DNA of 64,000 nucleotides from Eublepharis macularius (GCF_028583425.1 NC_072807.1:36275001-36339000), one strand, 5' to 3'; shown: positions 22,030 through 62,385, counted from the first letter of the stretch. The notes: generated from the sequence alone by a model not told the origin. Numbers and translations: made by a program.

Positions 22030-22293
22030 TCGGCGGCGGCCGTCCTGAGGCGGTTTCAGTCTGTGGTCTTTCCCCCCTCCCCCCGGTCCCTCAGCCCGCC
22101 TTCCATTACGGGGACGCGAGCTCCCGCCTCACGCGACGACAGGCCGGCTGAGGGGCGAAGGGCGGCGGCTGAGGGGAGGCCCAAGCCCTTCCTCGCTCCC
22201 CCTCAGCTGCCCAGAGGCGCCTCGGAGCGGGGGAAGAAGAAAGCGGCGGCGGCGACGGGACCGCACCGTGTTCCCACTGAGGCGGCATCTGAG
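22030..22293 (+). other. SIN3A: Probable SIN3A non-coding first exon (5' end approximate)
   Basis: GC-rich, ATG-free stretch ending at a consensus donor gcatctgag|gtgagg (gt at 22294). Its place 60-120 bp below the CCAAT cluster suits a first exon joined to the exon at 33851. The start site is a guess; only the donor is well supported. Confidence 0.5.
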
Positions 22294-22332
22294 GTGAGGA
22301 GACCGTGAGGAGGGGGTGGGGGGCGAGAGAGA

Positions 22333-22374
22333 GCGCGCGCGCGTTGACAGAGCGGAGGCGGGGGCGCGCGCGCA
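22333..22374. repeat. Two alternating CG tracts
   Basis: gcgcgcgcgcg at 22333-22343 and a second (gc)n tract at about 22363-22373, separated by about 20 bp, just inside intron 1. Such tracts can adopt Z-DNA. Confidence 0.85.
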
Positions 22375-23209
22375 TAAAGGGGGAGGGGGCGGGGTCTCCC
22401 CTCCGCCTCTCTTCCCCCTCCACCCTCCCCTGCCTCCGCGTGAAGGGCTCCGGTCGGTCCCGCTCGGGCGCCTCCGAGGGAGAGAAAGAAGGCGGCCCGC
22501 TTCCCGCGCTGCCAATCGCGGCCGCTCGCGCGCCAGGCCCCGCCCCCTTCCCGCCGGCTCTCCTCAGCGCTCGCCCCCCCCCCTCCTCATCTTGCTTCGC
22601 GGCGCGTTCTGACCCCGCCCCCTTTTTCTTCCTTCGGCGGCGGAGGGAGAGGAGGAGAAGGGGCGGGGCGAGTGGAACCCTCGCTCGGTGGGCGGGGCGT
22701 GATTTGACCCCGCCTCCCCGCCCTCGCTTTTTCCCGTCTCCGCTTTGCTTGGCGTGAAGGGGAGGCTCCTCCCACTTTGGGGAGGAGAAAGGATGGTTGG
22801 GGGGGGGATTCTGTTCCCTCCTCTCTTTTCCCCCTCGTGCATTTTGCTATATAGTCAAGCTGTTGATCCTCTTCCCTCCCAGCTCTATGCCTTTTATGTA
22901 TCCTCCAACTAGGCATTTCATAATCATCTCTGTCTCCCAGTTTCGTGCCTTTTTTATTTCCCCCCTACCTATTCTTTTTATTATCTCCCTCTCCTAATTC
23001 CACACTTTTTAAATCCCCCCCTTATTTTCAGATTGCTTTTCATGTTCAGGCACCTCCGTTTCTCTCCCACAGCCCCACCATGTATTTCATTTCAAAGCCG
23101 ATCCCCAACCCCTTTGCAAGCTGCAGTCTTTAGTGCGTGCTTGCAGCCCTGATCCTGTGCACGTGGTTTACACAGGAAAGGGGGGGTCTCCCCATTTTCT
23201 AGGGTTGTT

Positions 23210-23385
23210 ACTTCTGCATTGGGAAATTGGGGGGGAGGGTTTGAGGGAGGGAGGGAATTCAGCAAGGCATAATGTCATTGAGTCTACCCTCCAAAGTAGC
23301 CATTTTCTCCAGGGAAACTGATCTCTGTTGTTTGGAGGTCAGTGGTAATTCCAGGAGATCTGCAGTCACCACCTGGAGGTTGGAC
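23210..23385. repeat. Short interspersed repeat, ggaggttgga end
   Basis: Shares gatctgcagtcaccacctgg and cattttctccagggaaactg with the repeat at 12640-12812. Confidence 0.6.
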
Positions 23386-24932
23386 TCCTCTCCTCTCTGC
23401 TGCTTTCAGTTGATCTTGCTCTTTCAAAGTGGGCCTGCAAGTTCCTGTTGAACTGCGGGGGGAGGGGGGCGGTGAGGCTTTGACCTTCCGAGGAAGCATG
23501 CAGAGGGGTTAGCTTCGGTGTTTCAGATGCCAAGCTGAGCTGTCCCCACTCCATTCAGGTTTCAGTAGAGGTTGCAAGGGAGCAAGTGTTGGATGTGCTT
23601 GTCAGGGGTGCAGTCTTGACCACAGACACCATTGCAATGTGTACAGAAGAGAGAATCCGTACCATCCGTGCCTGTGGTGGGCATCAGCTTCTTGTCACTG
23701 GCTCTCTTACTCCTCTCTTATCTGGACTGCTGTTTCTGTAGTCATATTCTAAGAGGAGTTTTCATTTCTCCCCCAGGGTGCTTAATTCTCCCTCTCTTTA
23801 TCCCTTACTGTGATCCCTTTTAGCTGTATCCTCGCCTTTCAGCCTCCTGTTTTCCTCCAGCGTTTGCACACCTGCGTCTCTTTCATTTCACACGCCCCCC
23901 CAAGGTTGGAAGGAGGCAAAAGCTGGAGTGGCTGCAGGAGGGTGGCTAGGCTTTTTGCCAGTATGGGCATAGAGTGCCTGGTTGGTTGGAAAGCTTTACT
24001 AGCAGCAGCAGACAAGCCCAGGAACAGCTGGTTCTTCCTTGCCACGTGCCTGAGTTGAGATGCATCTGGGGAAGCCGGCACCATGCCTGGCGACAGTTTA
24101 AAAAAAACAAAAACCCTTGGAGAGGTCATCTGAGGGCATGGGGATGAATTTGGTCAATTATCAGTAGAGAGACCTTGGTGGCTCCTTGCAGGATTGCTGC
24201 TTGCACTTCAGCCAATTATTTCGCCCCCTCCCTTAATCACGCCCCCCTCCCCCTCTCGTGCTGGTGCTTTCTGTCCTCAGATGCTCGGCCTGTGTGTGAG
24301 TGAAGAGGTGCAAAGAAAAAAGGGGAGAGAGTCAGCCAGAAAACCATGCTGTTCTGAAACGAGTTTTACCACACCGCTACTAAATCCCCACCCCTCCTCA
24401 TCACTTGACACTCTTCCGCAATTGGATGCAACAGTTTTCATATTGGCTGTTAAATATAATTATGAAGTTTGGAAAGCTGGCAGATATATTCCCTGGTTTT
24501 CTTAGCAGTGTAAAGTCTAATTTATCCCATAGGCAGAAACAGACAACTGCATTTAGTTTGAGTGAGCATTTTTAGGTTACTGGCCAGACTATTTTTTCTG
24601 AATAAATAAGCCACATATAGTTTTCAGATTCCTCCCGCTCCCTCTCTCCATTGCTGGTAAGGCTTTGGATATTTTTAAATGGTTTGTGCAGCATTGTTTT
24701 TTAATTTTATTTAGGTGTTGAGTTGTTCACTGTCATGAATAAAAACGAATTTCACAATCTGCAAAGCAAAGAGTACATTCTAGAGATTGTCGAAGACCCT
24801 TCAAGGTTCCATCTTAGCATCGTTCATGCTGCTTATATAAAATCCACCCGCTTGAAGTCAGTGTGACTTGGTCCTCTGCAAGCATCATTAGGATTGCAAG
24901 CTTTGAGATGCTGGGCAAAATTGTATCATAAG

Positions 24933-25263
24933 CAGGTTTTTTTTCAGCGGGAAAGCGGTGGAATGGAGTTCTGGCACCTCTTAAAAATGGTCACATGGCC
25001 GGTGGCCCCGCCCCCTGATCTCCAGACAGAGGGGAGTTTAGATTGCCCTCTGTGCTGCTCAGTGTTGCGGAGGGCGATCTAAACTCCCCTCTGTCTGGAG
25101 ATCAGGGGGCGGGGCCACCGGCCATGTGATTATTTTCGCTGAGGGCAATTTAAACTTTAAAAAACTCCCCCCTTGTTCCAGCTGACCCAAAGTGACGTCC
25201 TTGTGTGGTCTTGAGTTCCACCTCTGAGTTCCACCACCTCTTTTCCCAGAAAAAAAAGTCCTG
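24933..25263. mobile_element. hAT-type palindromic MITE (331 bp) with perfect 8-bp target duplication
   Basis: Flanked by atcataag at 24925-24932 and 25264-25271. Ends are caggttttttttcagcggga at the left and cagaaaaaaaagtcctg at the right. A large internal palindrome (about 24984-25052 against 25069-25135) fills the middle. Same family as 45155-45551, inserted in the opposite orientation. No transposase. Confidence 0.92.
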
Positions 25264-25889
25264 ATCATAAGAGAAATTCTGCATACCAACTTACTGCAAA
25301 GAAAAATTGTGCGCCATACAACTGATTTCCACATTTGTAATACTTTTTTACGATATCTTTTCCTCCCTTTCTGTACTTTGAGGGGATTTGTACAAAATCA
25401 ATGAACTACAGTAGCAATAAAATCCACTTTTACGATTTGTAAAATGTCACAGGTAATATTTTGTAAGGAGCAGCCACTGGCCTGTGTGGCATCAGTTGCT
25501 ACATCATGTTATCTTTCTGTTGATAGAAAAACAGCTTTATGGTGTCATAGGAAACAGGGGATGAAATTCTGACAGCAATATATCCCTTTTCCTGAGCTGT
25601 CAATCCCATGCTTTTCAAAAGTAGGCAAATGAAAGAATGGTTTGTGGCTTTGAGCTGTATTTTAAAAGTATGTTTTGTGTATGTGTGTTTTAACACAGTG
25701 CATCAATATGAAGTGCTATTTGCTTCATGATTACTTCATTGTCAGTCCCTTAGATAAGTCAGTTTTCCAGAAATTTTGAAGCCGCGGGGAAACCAAACGG
25801 TATCTTTTTTCCTGCCCTGCCTCGTAAATACTGGAAATCTTGGGGGGGAATGCAGATATTTTAACATTTCCTTTCTTATTAAACCTATA

Positions 25890-25948
25890 CTTAACTTAGC
25901 TGTGTTAGGAACACAAAAAGCCTCGCTCTCTCCATGGCACATAAAATT
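25890..25948 (+). repeat. 60-bp segment duplicated about 1 kb downstream
   Basis: Reads tgtgttaggaacacaaaaag then cctcgctctctccatggcac; a diverged copy is at 26920-26980. Confidence 0.7.
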
Positions 25949-26797
25949 GTGCTCTTTGGGGAATCCATACAATTTTAAAAATACAGAATGTCATAGTTTA
26001 GTTCAAACAAAACTGCAGATATCCCCAGCACTAGGGAGGGAGATGAAAATTGCTGTTCTCAGTGCTGCCTAAGCACATATATCTTAGTTTTGCCATTTGA
26101 GACTTTGCTATCCACAGCAACATGTCTCTTGCAGTTTCTGACCTCTCTCTTCTGATGTGGTTATCCTCCTGCGAGGCAGAACACTGCTGCTGGATGTCTG
26201 GGTCAGAGAGGGGAGAGGTGAAAAGATTAACCATAGGGGGCCAATTAAGAGGACTGTAGATCCCAGCGTGTTGACTTCTAGTACTTCCAGCAAACTAGAT
26301 AAAAGTCACCAGAGGAAGGCAAGCACCATTCCATAAACAAAGAGGGCCCTGTATAATGTTTCTCAACATTTCCAGTTTTTCTGTAGGAAAATTTGGGAGG
26401 GGGATCCTGGGGGAGGAGATGTACCAGTTTTTTCCATTGTTTTCTCCTCTAGGCTTTTATATTTTTCTTAGTCCTCTGAACCAACAACCATACAGTTGCC
26501 AATGGAGTTTGTAATTCTTCATCTTGTAGAAAGCTTATGGTCTGTGGTGAGTAGTGGTTTTGATGCTATATGGGTCAGGAAGGGCTCAAAAAGCAAATCT
26601 CGCCCCCTCAAAGAGCTTTTATCTTGTGTTCAAGTCTGGTTTCAGATATCTTTGCATCTGGGCCTGATTTAAAATGGGGCTTGCATCCTCTCCCCATTGC
26701 TCTCTCTGCTGATCATCTCTCCCCCCTTCCAAAACAACGGAAACTTAAGTTTGCAGGGGAGTTGGAGTGGGAGATAGCAGTGGGAGATAGATCAAGA

Positions 26798-27078
26798 TGG
26801 GTAGCCGTGTTCGTCTGGCTGTAGCAGTAGAAAAGAACGTCCAACGGCACCTATAAGACTAACAAAGTTTGTGGTAAGGTACAAGCTTTCTTGAGTCACA
26901 GGTCACTTCTTCAGTTCTAAACTTAACATTGCTGTGTTAGAAAGACAAAAAGCCTCACTCTCACCGTGGCACATAATATTCAGGTTTGAGGAAGTGAGCT
27001 GTGACTCGTGAAAGCTCGTACCCTACCACAAGTTTTGTTAGTCTTATACGTGCTACTGGACTCTTGCTCTTTTCTACT
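26798..27078. mobile_element. Long foldback repeat
   Basis: Left arm about 26830-26905 (ggcacctataagactaacaa) pairs with right arm about 26994-27075 (ttgttagtcttatacgtgct). The spacer includes the 60-bp duplicate at 26920-26980. Related to the foldback at 49405-49600. Confidence 0.75.
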
Positions 27079-28754
27079 AACAGTGGAAGAGACCCATGGA
27101 ACACAGTGGAACACATAGGCTTCATAATTTGTGCAGTTCCAATTTTCATCTTTCCTTGTCATCTCTTCCTGTCAAGATTGGTGGGAATCTTAGTTATCTC
27201 CATTTCCTTGTTGTGTTTGGAAGACATAAAATCTGACTTCCCATCAAGCCCCCCCCCCCCCCACAGATACACCATCGCCATTTTTTACTTTTCATAAAGG
27301 TCAGGTTTGTTGCTTCGAAGACGGAGGGTACAGGTGCTTGTGTGTTGTCTGTGTATCCCTTCTGAGTGTTCATGTAACACTTCAAGCTTTTTCAAGTGCT
27401 CAGCAGTGAAGCTTGCTGAGGGCTGGAGGAGTGCTCATCTCTAATAATAATCTTTTATTGTTAATATGTCAGTTTTGCTTGGGCAATTAAATATTTAAAG
27501 GGATGTGTTTGGTTCTACTAGCACTAGGTTCCATAATTATGAAGAGATGAAACGTTACTTCATAAAACATCAGCGTAGCATGCAAGAATATATGCCTTCA
27601 TCTATGGCATGTTCTTCTGAAAAAGTTAGTCTCTCCATTCACAATAGCCTGGGAGTCATGCAAAAGCAGTCAGAATTTTTCTACTGTTTCTCACCCCACC
27701 ACCTGATTCCAAGGATCTCCCCGGGTAGTTGGAAGTGAAGAGAGATTCTTGTTGCAGCTTTCCCCCTAGTATATAATAGGGGACTGACTCTTCTATTAAA
27801 TCCTCTGAGCATGCCTCAGGGCTTGAGGAACAGGAATTATCCTTCCCACTTGACCTGAAGTAAGAGATATACACATCTTTCTAGTGGTTCATACACTGTG
27901 GTTGGGCTTGCTAGCCAACTATTATTTTCTACTAACCAGCTGTAAAGCCAACTCCGCCACAATATCCCCTGTAATAATGATTCCTAAAAACTAATCAAAC
28001 CTTATACGATTTCTTAATAAAGGAAACCCATTTTGTACACACAGTTTCTGTTACCTTTTGTTGCATACAACAGGAGTTTGGGTTCTTTGCTAGACACTAT
28101 TAGAAGTATTCCCCTCTGCCTAACCTACTTTACAGGGTTGTTGTGAGAATAAAATAGAGGCAGGGAGGGTGATGTACAGCATCATGAACTCCCAGAAAGA
28201 AAGGCAAGATAACACATTGAAAGGATAAGGATAAGAAAATCAGAAACATCTCTTAAAGGAGAAAAAAATCACAGCATTTCAAATTATCAGTATTCATTTC
28301 CCTCCGAGAGGTTTGCATAAAAACAAGAGAGGGGTCGTTTGAAAGGGGGGGGGAAGTCACTGAAACTTCCTGGCCTCAGGGTTTAGAGAGACAATCAGCA
28401 GCAATTCTGATCTTAGTTTTAAAACGATCCTCTGCTAGGTGGCACACAGGCAGGGGGAAAACAAGCTACTGTTCTTGCAGCAGGAGAAGGGCTATGATCA
28501 TTGTGAGCAGACTGGGGCCCTGTGAAATAAATTGTGAGGTAAACCTCTGCGTCTTTGTCTGCAGCTGGTTAGGGGCACTCACTGGCTGAAGCACTGTACA
28601 AGCAAGACCTTTCCCCTGCTGTCCATTGCTCCAAAGGGGAGCATTTGTGCTTCTAGAAGATTTGGATTCTTGCGTGTTTGCTCAGAAGTAAGCTGCACCG
28701 AGTTCCGTGGGGCTCACTCCCAAGTAAGCGTGTGCATGATTGCCTCCTCGGCCT

Positions 28755-28930
28755 ACCCAAAGTGGCATACATCATTCTCTTCTCCGTTTCATCCTCACAG
28801 CATGCCTGTGAGTTGTAGGTTGGCTGAGTGTGTGCAATTGGCCCAAGGTCGCCCAGAGAGCTTCCGTGGCAGAGTAGGGATTAGAACCTGGAATCTCCCA
28901 TACCCTGGTCTCACTCTTCTGTGATCCTTG
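28755..28930 (-). mobile_element. Sauria-type SINE
   Basis: Minus strand; body ttggcccaaggtcgcccaga and 3' end at the left (agtggcatacatcattctct). The tRNA head at the right is decayed. A sense-strand 3' fragment of the same family lies at about 28110-28205. Confidence 0.72.
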
Positions 28931-30949
28931 CCCATACAACGCACTGGCTGTCTGTAGCAGTACAGAGAGCGCAGTACGCTTGTATAATAGCCTGGGTGTG
29001 ATCAGAACACATGGCTGAGTTACGAGTTTTGAGCCATGACTAGCAAGCAGATCAGTCAAAATTGATCAAAGGCCATGGAGCAACCTGAGCCTCCAGTGGT
29101 ATCTCTTAGTAAATATCTTGAATGCTTTTGATTCGTCTCTTAAACCTTTACTGTCATAATGGCTTATTTCTGGGTTTGTCTAAATATGGACGTTTAACTT
29201 CTGCTTCCTGTTACTTTAAAAAAAGTTTGGATCCGGAAGCGTTCCTTATGGGCCTCACAGAATATATTAAGTTTTGGAATGAAGAGCCTCATGTTGAAAT
29301 TGGCACATGAAGTAGCCTGGCTTCCAGGATTTATGAATAGTTTTCTGTCTTGATTGCTGTTGTGATTCGATCCAGTGTTTCGAAAGCATTTGTGAATCTT
29401 AAAAGCCAGAATAGAAAATACACGGCTCTGGAATGTGTGTTACTTTTCTTGGTCAAACTGGGGTGTGTTCTTAGGCTATATTTCCCCCCAACTTCTTTCC
29501 AATTCCTGTGCAGTTATTCTTAAAACAAACACACACACATGTTCCCTGGGGACTTCGATACCATCAGAAATGGAACAAATCTGCTTTTGGATAATACGAT
29601 GTTTGATTTGTGTTGCTTCCTATTAAATACCCTAGATTTTTCTTTTTTGTCTCCTACGACTGACAGTGTTGTGATGTGATATCTTGTGTTCACAATGGCA
29701 TTGACTGCACACTCTTATTTTGTAACTTTGTGCTTTGTCACCAGTCTTTACATTTTGTGCTCAAGATATCTTTGCTTATCCTATATGTTGAATCTCTCTT
29801 TGCCCTCTTGGAACGTCTTCTGGTGTAAGATAATGGCTAAAAAAATGAGCTGTGGCCCAGTTACCAGTTAAAATCTCATCTCAGCCATAGACTTTATTAG
29901 GAGGCTTTGGAAAGCCCCCCCCCCCCCCCCTCAACACACCTTTGTATAATTTACAGCATAAAGATAAGGGTATTGGCCTACTTTGCACGTCTGTCAAATA
30001 TACTGAAAGCACTGCAAAATCACTGTGGATGAAAACTCAAAAAATTGATCATTTAGCACGCTCAGTCATGCCAGACTCACTTGCTTCTCCATCGGTCTAG
30101 CGGCCCATCCCGTACTGAGGGGGAAGGATGCTCCCTGCTGGATTGTACTTTCATTTTCTATTTTCCTTGTGCTTCTTGTTTATGCCAGAACACGGGAACT
30201 TGCTGTGTCAAACTGGTTTTATCTTTCAATTACTGTAGGTTTAAGTGTGAGAACCAGCATAGGGGAAGGGAAACATTTAGCGTACTCAAACTGAACTGAA
30301 GTATCTTCTCTATTCTACGAATAAAGGTTAACAGGTTGTAACTTTGTGCTTGCATAAATTTGTAATGGAGAGGTGTATAAGAAGCCCCTGTAATGAGGGA
30401 AACCATGCTCTGTGCTCTTTGGATCAAACAGTCCAATTCTGACATTGATTTTGCAATGGGGTACAAAAGCACTTTTATTCTCAGGGGTCTTTGTAGTGTA
30501 CAGGCATGTATTCCCTGTCACAGTGCCTAATATTTAGCAAACATGTTTTATTATTCAAGAAGAAAGTGTTCTGAAACATGTGAGAATATTTGCGTGCAAG
30601 CACTTGTTAGCCTCATGATACCAAGCCAGAGTCAGGTGCCACTTCTGCTTGGTCGCTGCCCATTTGTGTGGCAAATTCTAGAAGAACATAAAATGTTTGT
30701 ATTGACTCAAAATAGTTGTCCTTCATCTCAGAGCTCTGCATAAGCCAAAGGTGCATATTTTCAAGGAACCCCTGATTAACATAGTGGTCTTCTCTCACCA
30801 AAAAAACATTTACAAGAACATTTCCTGTCTGTCCTTTTATTACCTGCGTGTGAATCTGTGCAAGATTCTCTTCTTACTGACCCATGAAGTGGTGTCTTCG
30901 CGCACCGTGGCTAACTTGCATGGGGCTTTTTGTATTGAAACCAGAGGCA

Positions 30950-31478
30950 TGACTTCCATAGCATGGAACTCTCCGTACGTACCCCGGAGAGTGCTTAGAT
31001 CAGCTGATAAACACCTGCTGGTGGTCCCTGGCCCCAGGGAGGCTAGCCTGGCCTTGACCTTTTCAGTCCTGGCTCCAGTCTCGTGGAACTCTCTTATCTG
31101 TAGATACTCGGAATCACCAAGATCTTCTATCCTTTTGGGGGGCCTATAAGACTGAGATGTTCTGCCAGGCATATAGTTGAGGCCGGTCTTGTATGCATCT
31201 TAGTGAGCCTCCCTACCGGTGTCTTGTCAGGGGGGCTGTATACTCATCTTGGTCCCCCACACGAGTTGTAGTGGGAACAGTAATGACTGTCTCCCCCGCC
31301 CCTGTGCACGGTTGCAGGGATGGGCTGTACTAGTCGCTATCTTGGGAAGTGCGTTTTGTGATAATCATGATGTTTTTAATGTGATTTTAAAATGTATTTA
31401 TAATTGCTGTAACCTGCTCTGAGCCTGCTTGCAGAGAGGGCGGGCTAGAAGCCTAATAAATAAATAAAAATAAATAAA
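30950..31478 (+). mobile_element. L2/CR1-like LINE 3' end with internal deletion
   Basis: Translates to KHLLVVPGPREASLAL and FSVLAPVSWNSL, matching the 3955-4861 copy. It keeps the tail gcctgcttgcagagagggcg and ends in an ataaataaataa repeat. Frames are broken. Confidence 0.8.
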
Positions 31479-31499
31479 GCATTCTCTGGGTTTCTAATA

Positions 31500-31745
31500 A
31501 CATTAATAATAATAACATTCGATTTATATGCCCCCCCTTCAGGACAACTTAACACCCACCCAGAGCGGTTTCCAAATTGTGTTGTTACTATCCTCATGAC
31601 AATCACCCGGTGAGGTGGGTGGGGCTGAGAGAGCTCTTAGAGAGCAGTGACTGCCCCAAGGTCACCCAGCTGGCTTCAAAGGGAGGATTCAAACCTGGTT
31701 CTCCATATTAGAGTCCTGCCGCTCTTAACCACTACACCAGACTGG
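31500..31745 (-). mobile_element. tRNA SINE, acattcgatttatata family
   Basis: 3' end acattcgatttatatgcccc at the left, body tgactgccccaaggtcaccc, tRNA head at the right (ctcttaaccactacaccaga on +). It begins just beside the preceding LINE tail. Confidence 0.88.
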
Positions 31746-32874
31746 ATGTTGGTTACATATGAGTCAGGCTTTGACCAAAGTTAGGATCACTTTTTAAAAT
31801 TTAATTTTTATTTTGTGTGTTACAAGCATGCATTTTTATATGTCCAGATAGCATGAAAAATAGCTAATGATGGCAGTAAACTTTATAGAAGACCCTAACG
31901 TTATTTGGTCCAAAACTTGGGGTCTTAAAGTAGGCTAACTGTAAACTGCTCTGGGATTGTTATTTTGGTTGCAGTGTTTGTTTTACCAGTACTTGGTGTG
32001 CAGAGATTATATTTAAATAGGGCAAAATCCGTCTCGGTATTCCATTGTGCTGAGAAGGCTAGACGTGAGTTTAGAATAGAAAGTCAGGTCATCGTTGTGG
32101 TCTGGTTACATGACAGTGGCTGTTTATATAGAGCCATAAAAACACACTTGAAACTTTTTTAGCTGGCAAACAGTAGATGTGTTGTGTGCATTGCTATGTG
32201 GCATTCCCAAAAGACACAGAAATCTCCTTTTTAATATTCTAGGTTGACTTATAGCCAGGCACTCTTAAGAGCCAAGTGGCAGAGAGAGGCAAAAGATGGA
32301 TGGGTCTCTGTGTGGCCAGTGAACGAGCGAGGCTGTTCAGATACTCTTCATTCCCAGGCCAGCTCTAAACCTTGTGGATGGCAAGGGGGTGCACTGGCTT
32401 GATGGTGTTACCATTCACATTTTCTATGGGACGTCCAATGAAAAATCAGAATTGGCGGTATTACACAAGCCCCGAGGATACCTGTTTTGGGGGTGGGCAA
32501 AATCCTGGAGCCAACACTGTTGGATATTTGGGATATATCTGGACTTTGCGCAGTGCATCTCTAAGCTGAGTTACACCTGTCTGTTAAAGTCAGTGAACTT
32601 TGAAGTGTGTAACTTTGGTTAGGAATTGTTCTGGCAGTCAGCTAGGAGTTGAAGCTTGTGACTCAATCCCTTGCAGCTTATATTGCTGTCTCTTAAACTG
32701 GTGATCTTCTCATCTAACAGTTGTGTTGGATATTGTTTTGTTTTATCTGATTTTTTAAAATGTCCAGCTGACTCTGCGTTACTATCATAAGGTTTATTTG
32801 TATTTGTAACATGCTATTTGTGATGACCTGTCAGTGTAACTGAAAGTGTATTTACAAGGCTGTCTTAAATACAT

Positions 32875-33268
32875 CAGAAGCTAAGGAGGGTTAACCCTGG
32901 TTAGTATTTGGATAGGAGACTGCCAAGGAAATCCTGTAGCATAGCGGTTAAGTGGCTGGGTTGCGAGTGAGCACTCTGCTAGTTCGACTTCCACTACTGC
33001 CATTAACTGCAGGTGGCCTTGGGCCAGCCCCTCCTCTCAGCCCCATCCGCCCAGCTGTATTGTGGGGATAATAATAACACTGACTTTCTTCACTGCTCTG
33101 AGAGTGGCACTAAGGATGGTATATAAACACTGCTGTTACTATTATTCTGTTATTATTATAAGTCCAAGTTGTTATGCAAAGGCAGGCAATTGCAAACCAC
33201 TTCTGTATGTCTCATGCCTTGGAAACCCAATGGGGTCACCATAAATCAGCTGAGACTTGATGGCACCT
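32875..33268 (+). mobile_element. 5S-rRNA-derived SINE split by a younger SINE
   Basis: The left part 32875-32934 carries 5S-like ctggttagtatttggatagg then agactgcc (5S: ctggttagtacttggatggg agaccgcc). The right part 33160-33268 carries gcaggcaattgcaaaccact and gagacttgatggcacc. The middle is a separate tRNA SINE. Confidence 0.82.
32935..33160 (+). mobile_element. tRNA SINE nested in a 5S SINE
   Basis: Starts ctgtagcatagcggttaagt, B-box-like gttcgacttcc, body ctcctctcagccccatccgc and a tattattctgttattattat tail. Flanks aaatcc and aagtcc look like a short diverged target duplication. Confidence 0.83.
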
Positions 33269-33872
33269 TACACATACACACCACAAAACAAACAAAGCCT
33301 GAAGTATATTTACAGCTCTGCCTTAAACAGCTTAAGAGGTCCACCAGTGACATTTGCCTCTATGGCAAGGACAGAATCCAGAGTCATGGAGGTTAATGTC
33401 TTCAAACCAAAGAAGTGTGCTCTGTCTTCAGCAGGGTCATGAGAGAGGTGATAGTTGACATTAAATACTTCAATACAGTATACACTCAACAGTTCAATGC
33501 TGGAATGCCTTTCACAGACTCCTGTATCTGTGAAACAGCTGTAGGTGCAGAAATTGTTACCTTGAATGTGTTTTACAATAGTTGTTCTTTGGTATCGCTT
33601 TGCCAATGAGAGAAACTTTACAGGAACAGGCAATCATGATGAATTTTACACTAAAGCTAAAACACAGTGGGTTGGTGTACCTATAAATCTTAATTTTAGC
33701 CCCCTTTAACCTGCTTCCTCCGGAGTTCAAATGGATAACTCAAGTCTTGATTTGCATCGGCTGCCTTCCTGTTGCCCAACACTTTGACTGCTGAGATAAG
33801 AGGAGGGTAGTGATTAATTGCCCGTGTCTGTCCATTGCTCTTCCTGGCAGGTTTTGTAGCGCTTTCCTGAGC

Positions 33873-33883
33873 ATGAGTTCAGA

Positions 33884-33887
<4 letters not shown>
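33873..33887 (+). promoter_or_regulatory. SIN3A: Upstream ORF overlapping the SIN3A start codon
   Basis: ATG AGT TCA GAA TGA; the TGA at 33885-33887 overlaps the main ATG at 33884-33886 in an ATGA arrangement. The uORF ATG also has A at -3. It would be translated by scanning ribosomes and could lower or tune SIN3A output. Confidence 0.7.
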
Positions 33888-61944
<28,057 letters not shown>

Positions 61945-62385
61945 ACTCCGAGGGGGAGAGGAAAATTCAGTTTGGGGGCAGCGGCGGGGCGGGAGTGGGG
62001 GAGACGCGTGTCCATGTGCGTGTGCATCAAGGAGAAACCTGGACGATGCCTCCCCCCGTCCTCTTTCTCCCACACCCTCCGTGTCTCTCCATAACAGCCA
62101 CTTCTCAACTAGTTCATAGCTGGTCCATCCTGTCGCCCCAGCGGGGGGGTGGCTTTCCCAACATCTTACCTTGAGAAGCTGAGTTGGAACTGTTGCCAAG
62201 GAGCCGAAACTTAACATGTGCACAATGACTTGGGGGGAGGGGGAAGGGGTGCAGAGAGGAAAATCCGAGTCCCCGTAGGTGAACCTGCCTTGCCTGTTCA
62301 CACCAGCAGCAATCCTCCCCAACAGTACAGGCGTCAAGGATAGCAGGTGCTACACAGAGCCTCAGCGGATATTGGTGCAGGTAAC

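Larger units (their letters stand above)
21650..22760 (+). promoter_or_regulatory. SIN3A: SIN3A CpG-island promoter with CCAAT cluster
   Basis: Strong CpG island with GC boxes and CCAAT boxes at 21775-21779, 21893-21897, 21931-21935 (reverse) and 21964-21968, plus 22512-22516. The three near 21.9 kb are spaced about 33-38 bp, typical of NF-Y-driven promoters. No TATA box at a fitting place. It lies upstream of SIN3A in the sense direction. Confidence 0.78.
22294..33850 (+). other. SIN3A: SIN3A intron 1 (about 11.5 kb)
   Basis: No coding exon was found. It contains (CG)n tracts, a hAT-type palindromic element, a foldback, SINEs, an L2-like LINE end, C runs (27249-27262, 29915-29930) and about 29.1-30.9 kb of mostly unique AT-rich sequence. 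A further 5'UTR exon could be hidden here. It ends with acceptor ttcctggcag at 33841-33850. Confidence 0.6.

Noticed and set aside
22106-22916. Arg/Pro-rich frames in the SIN3A promoter island
   Set aside because: Composition-driven; they overlap the promoter and first exon and have no homology I recognise.
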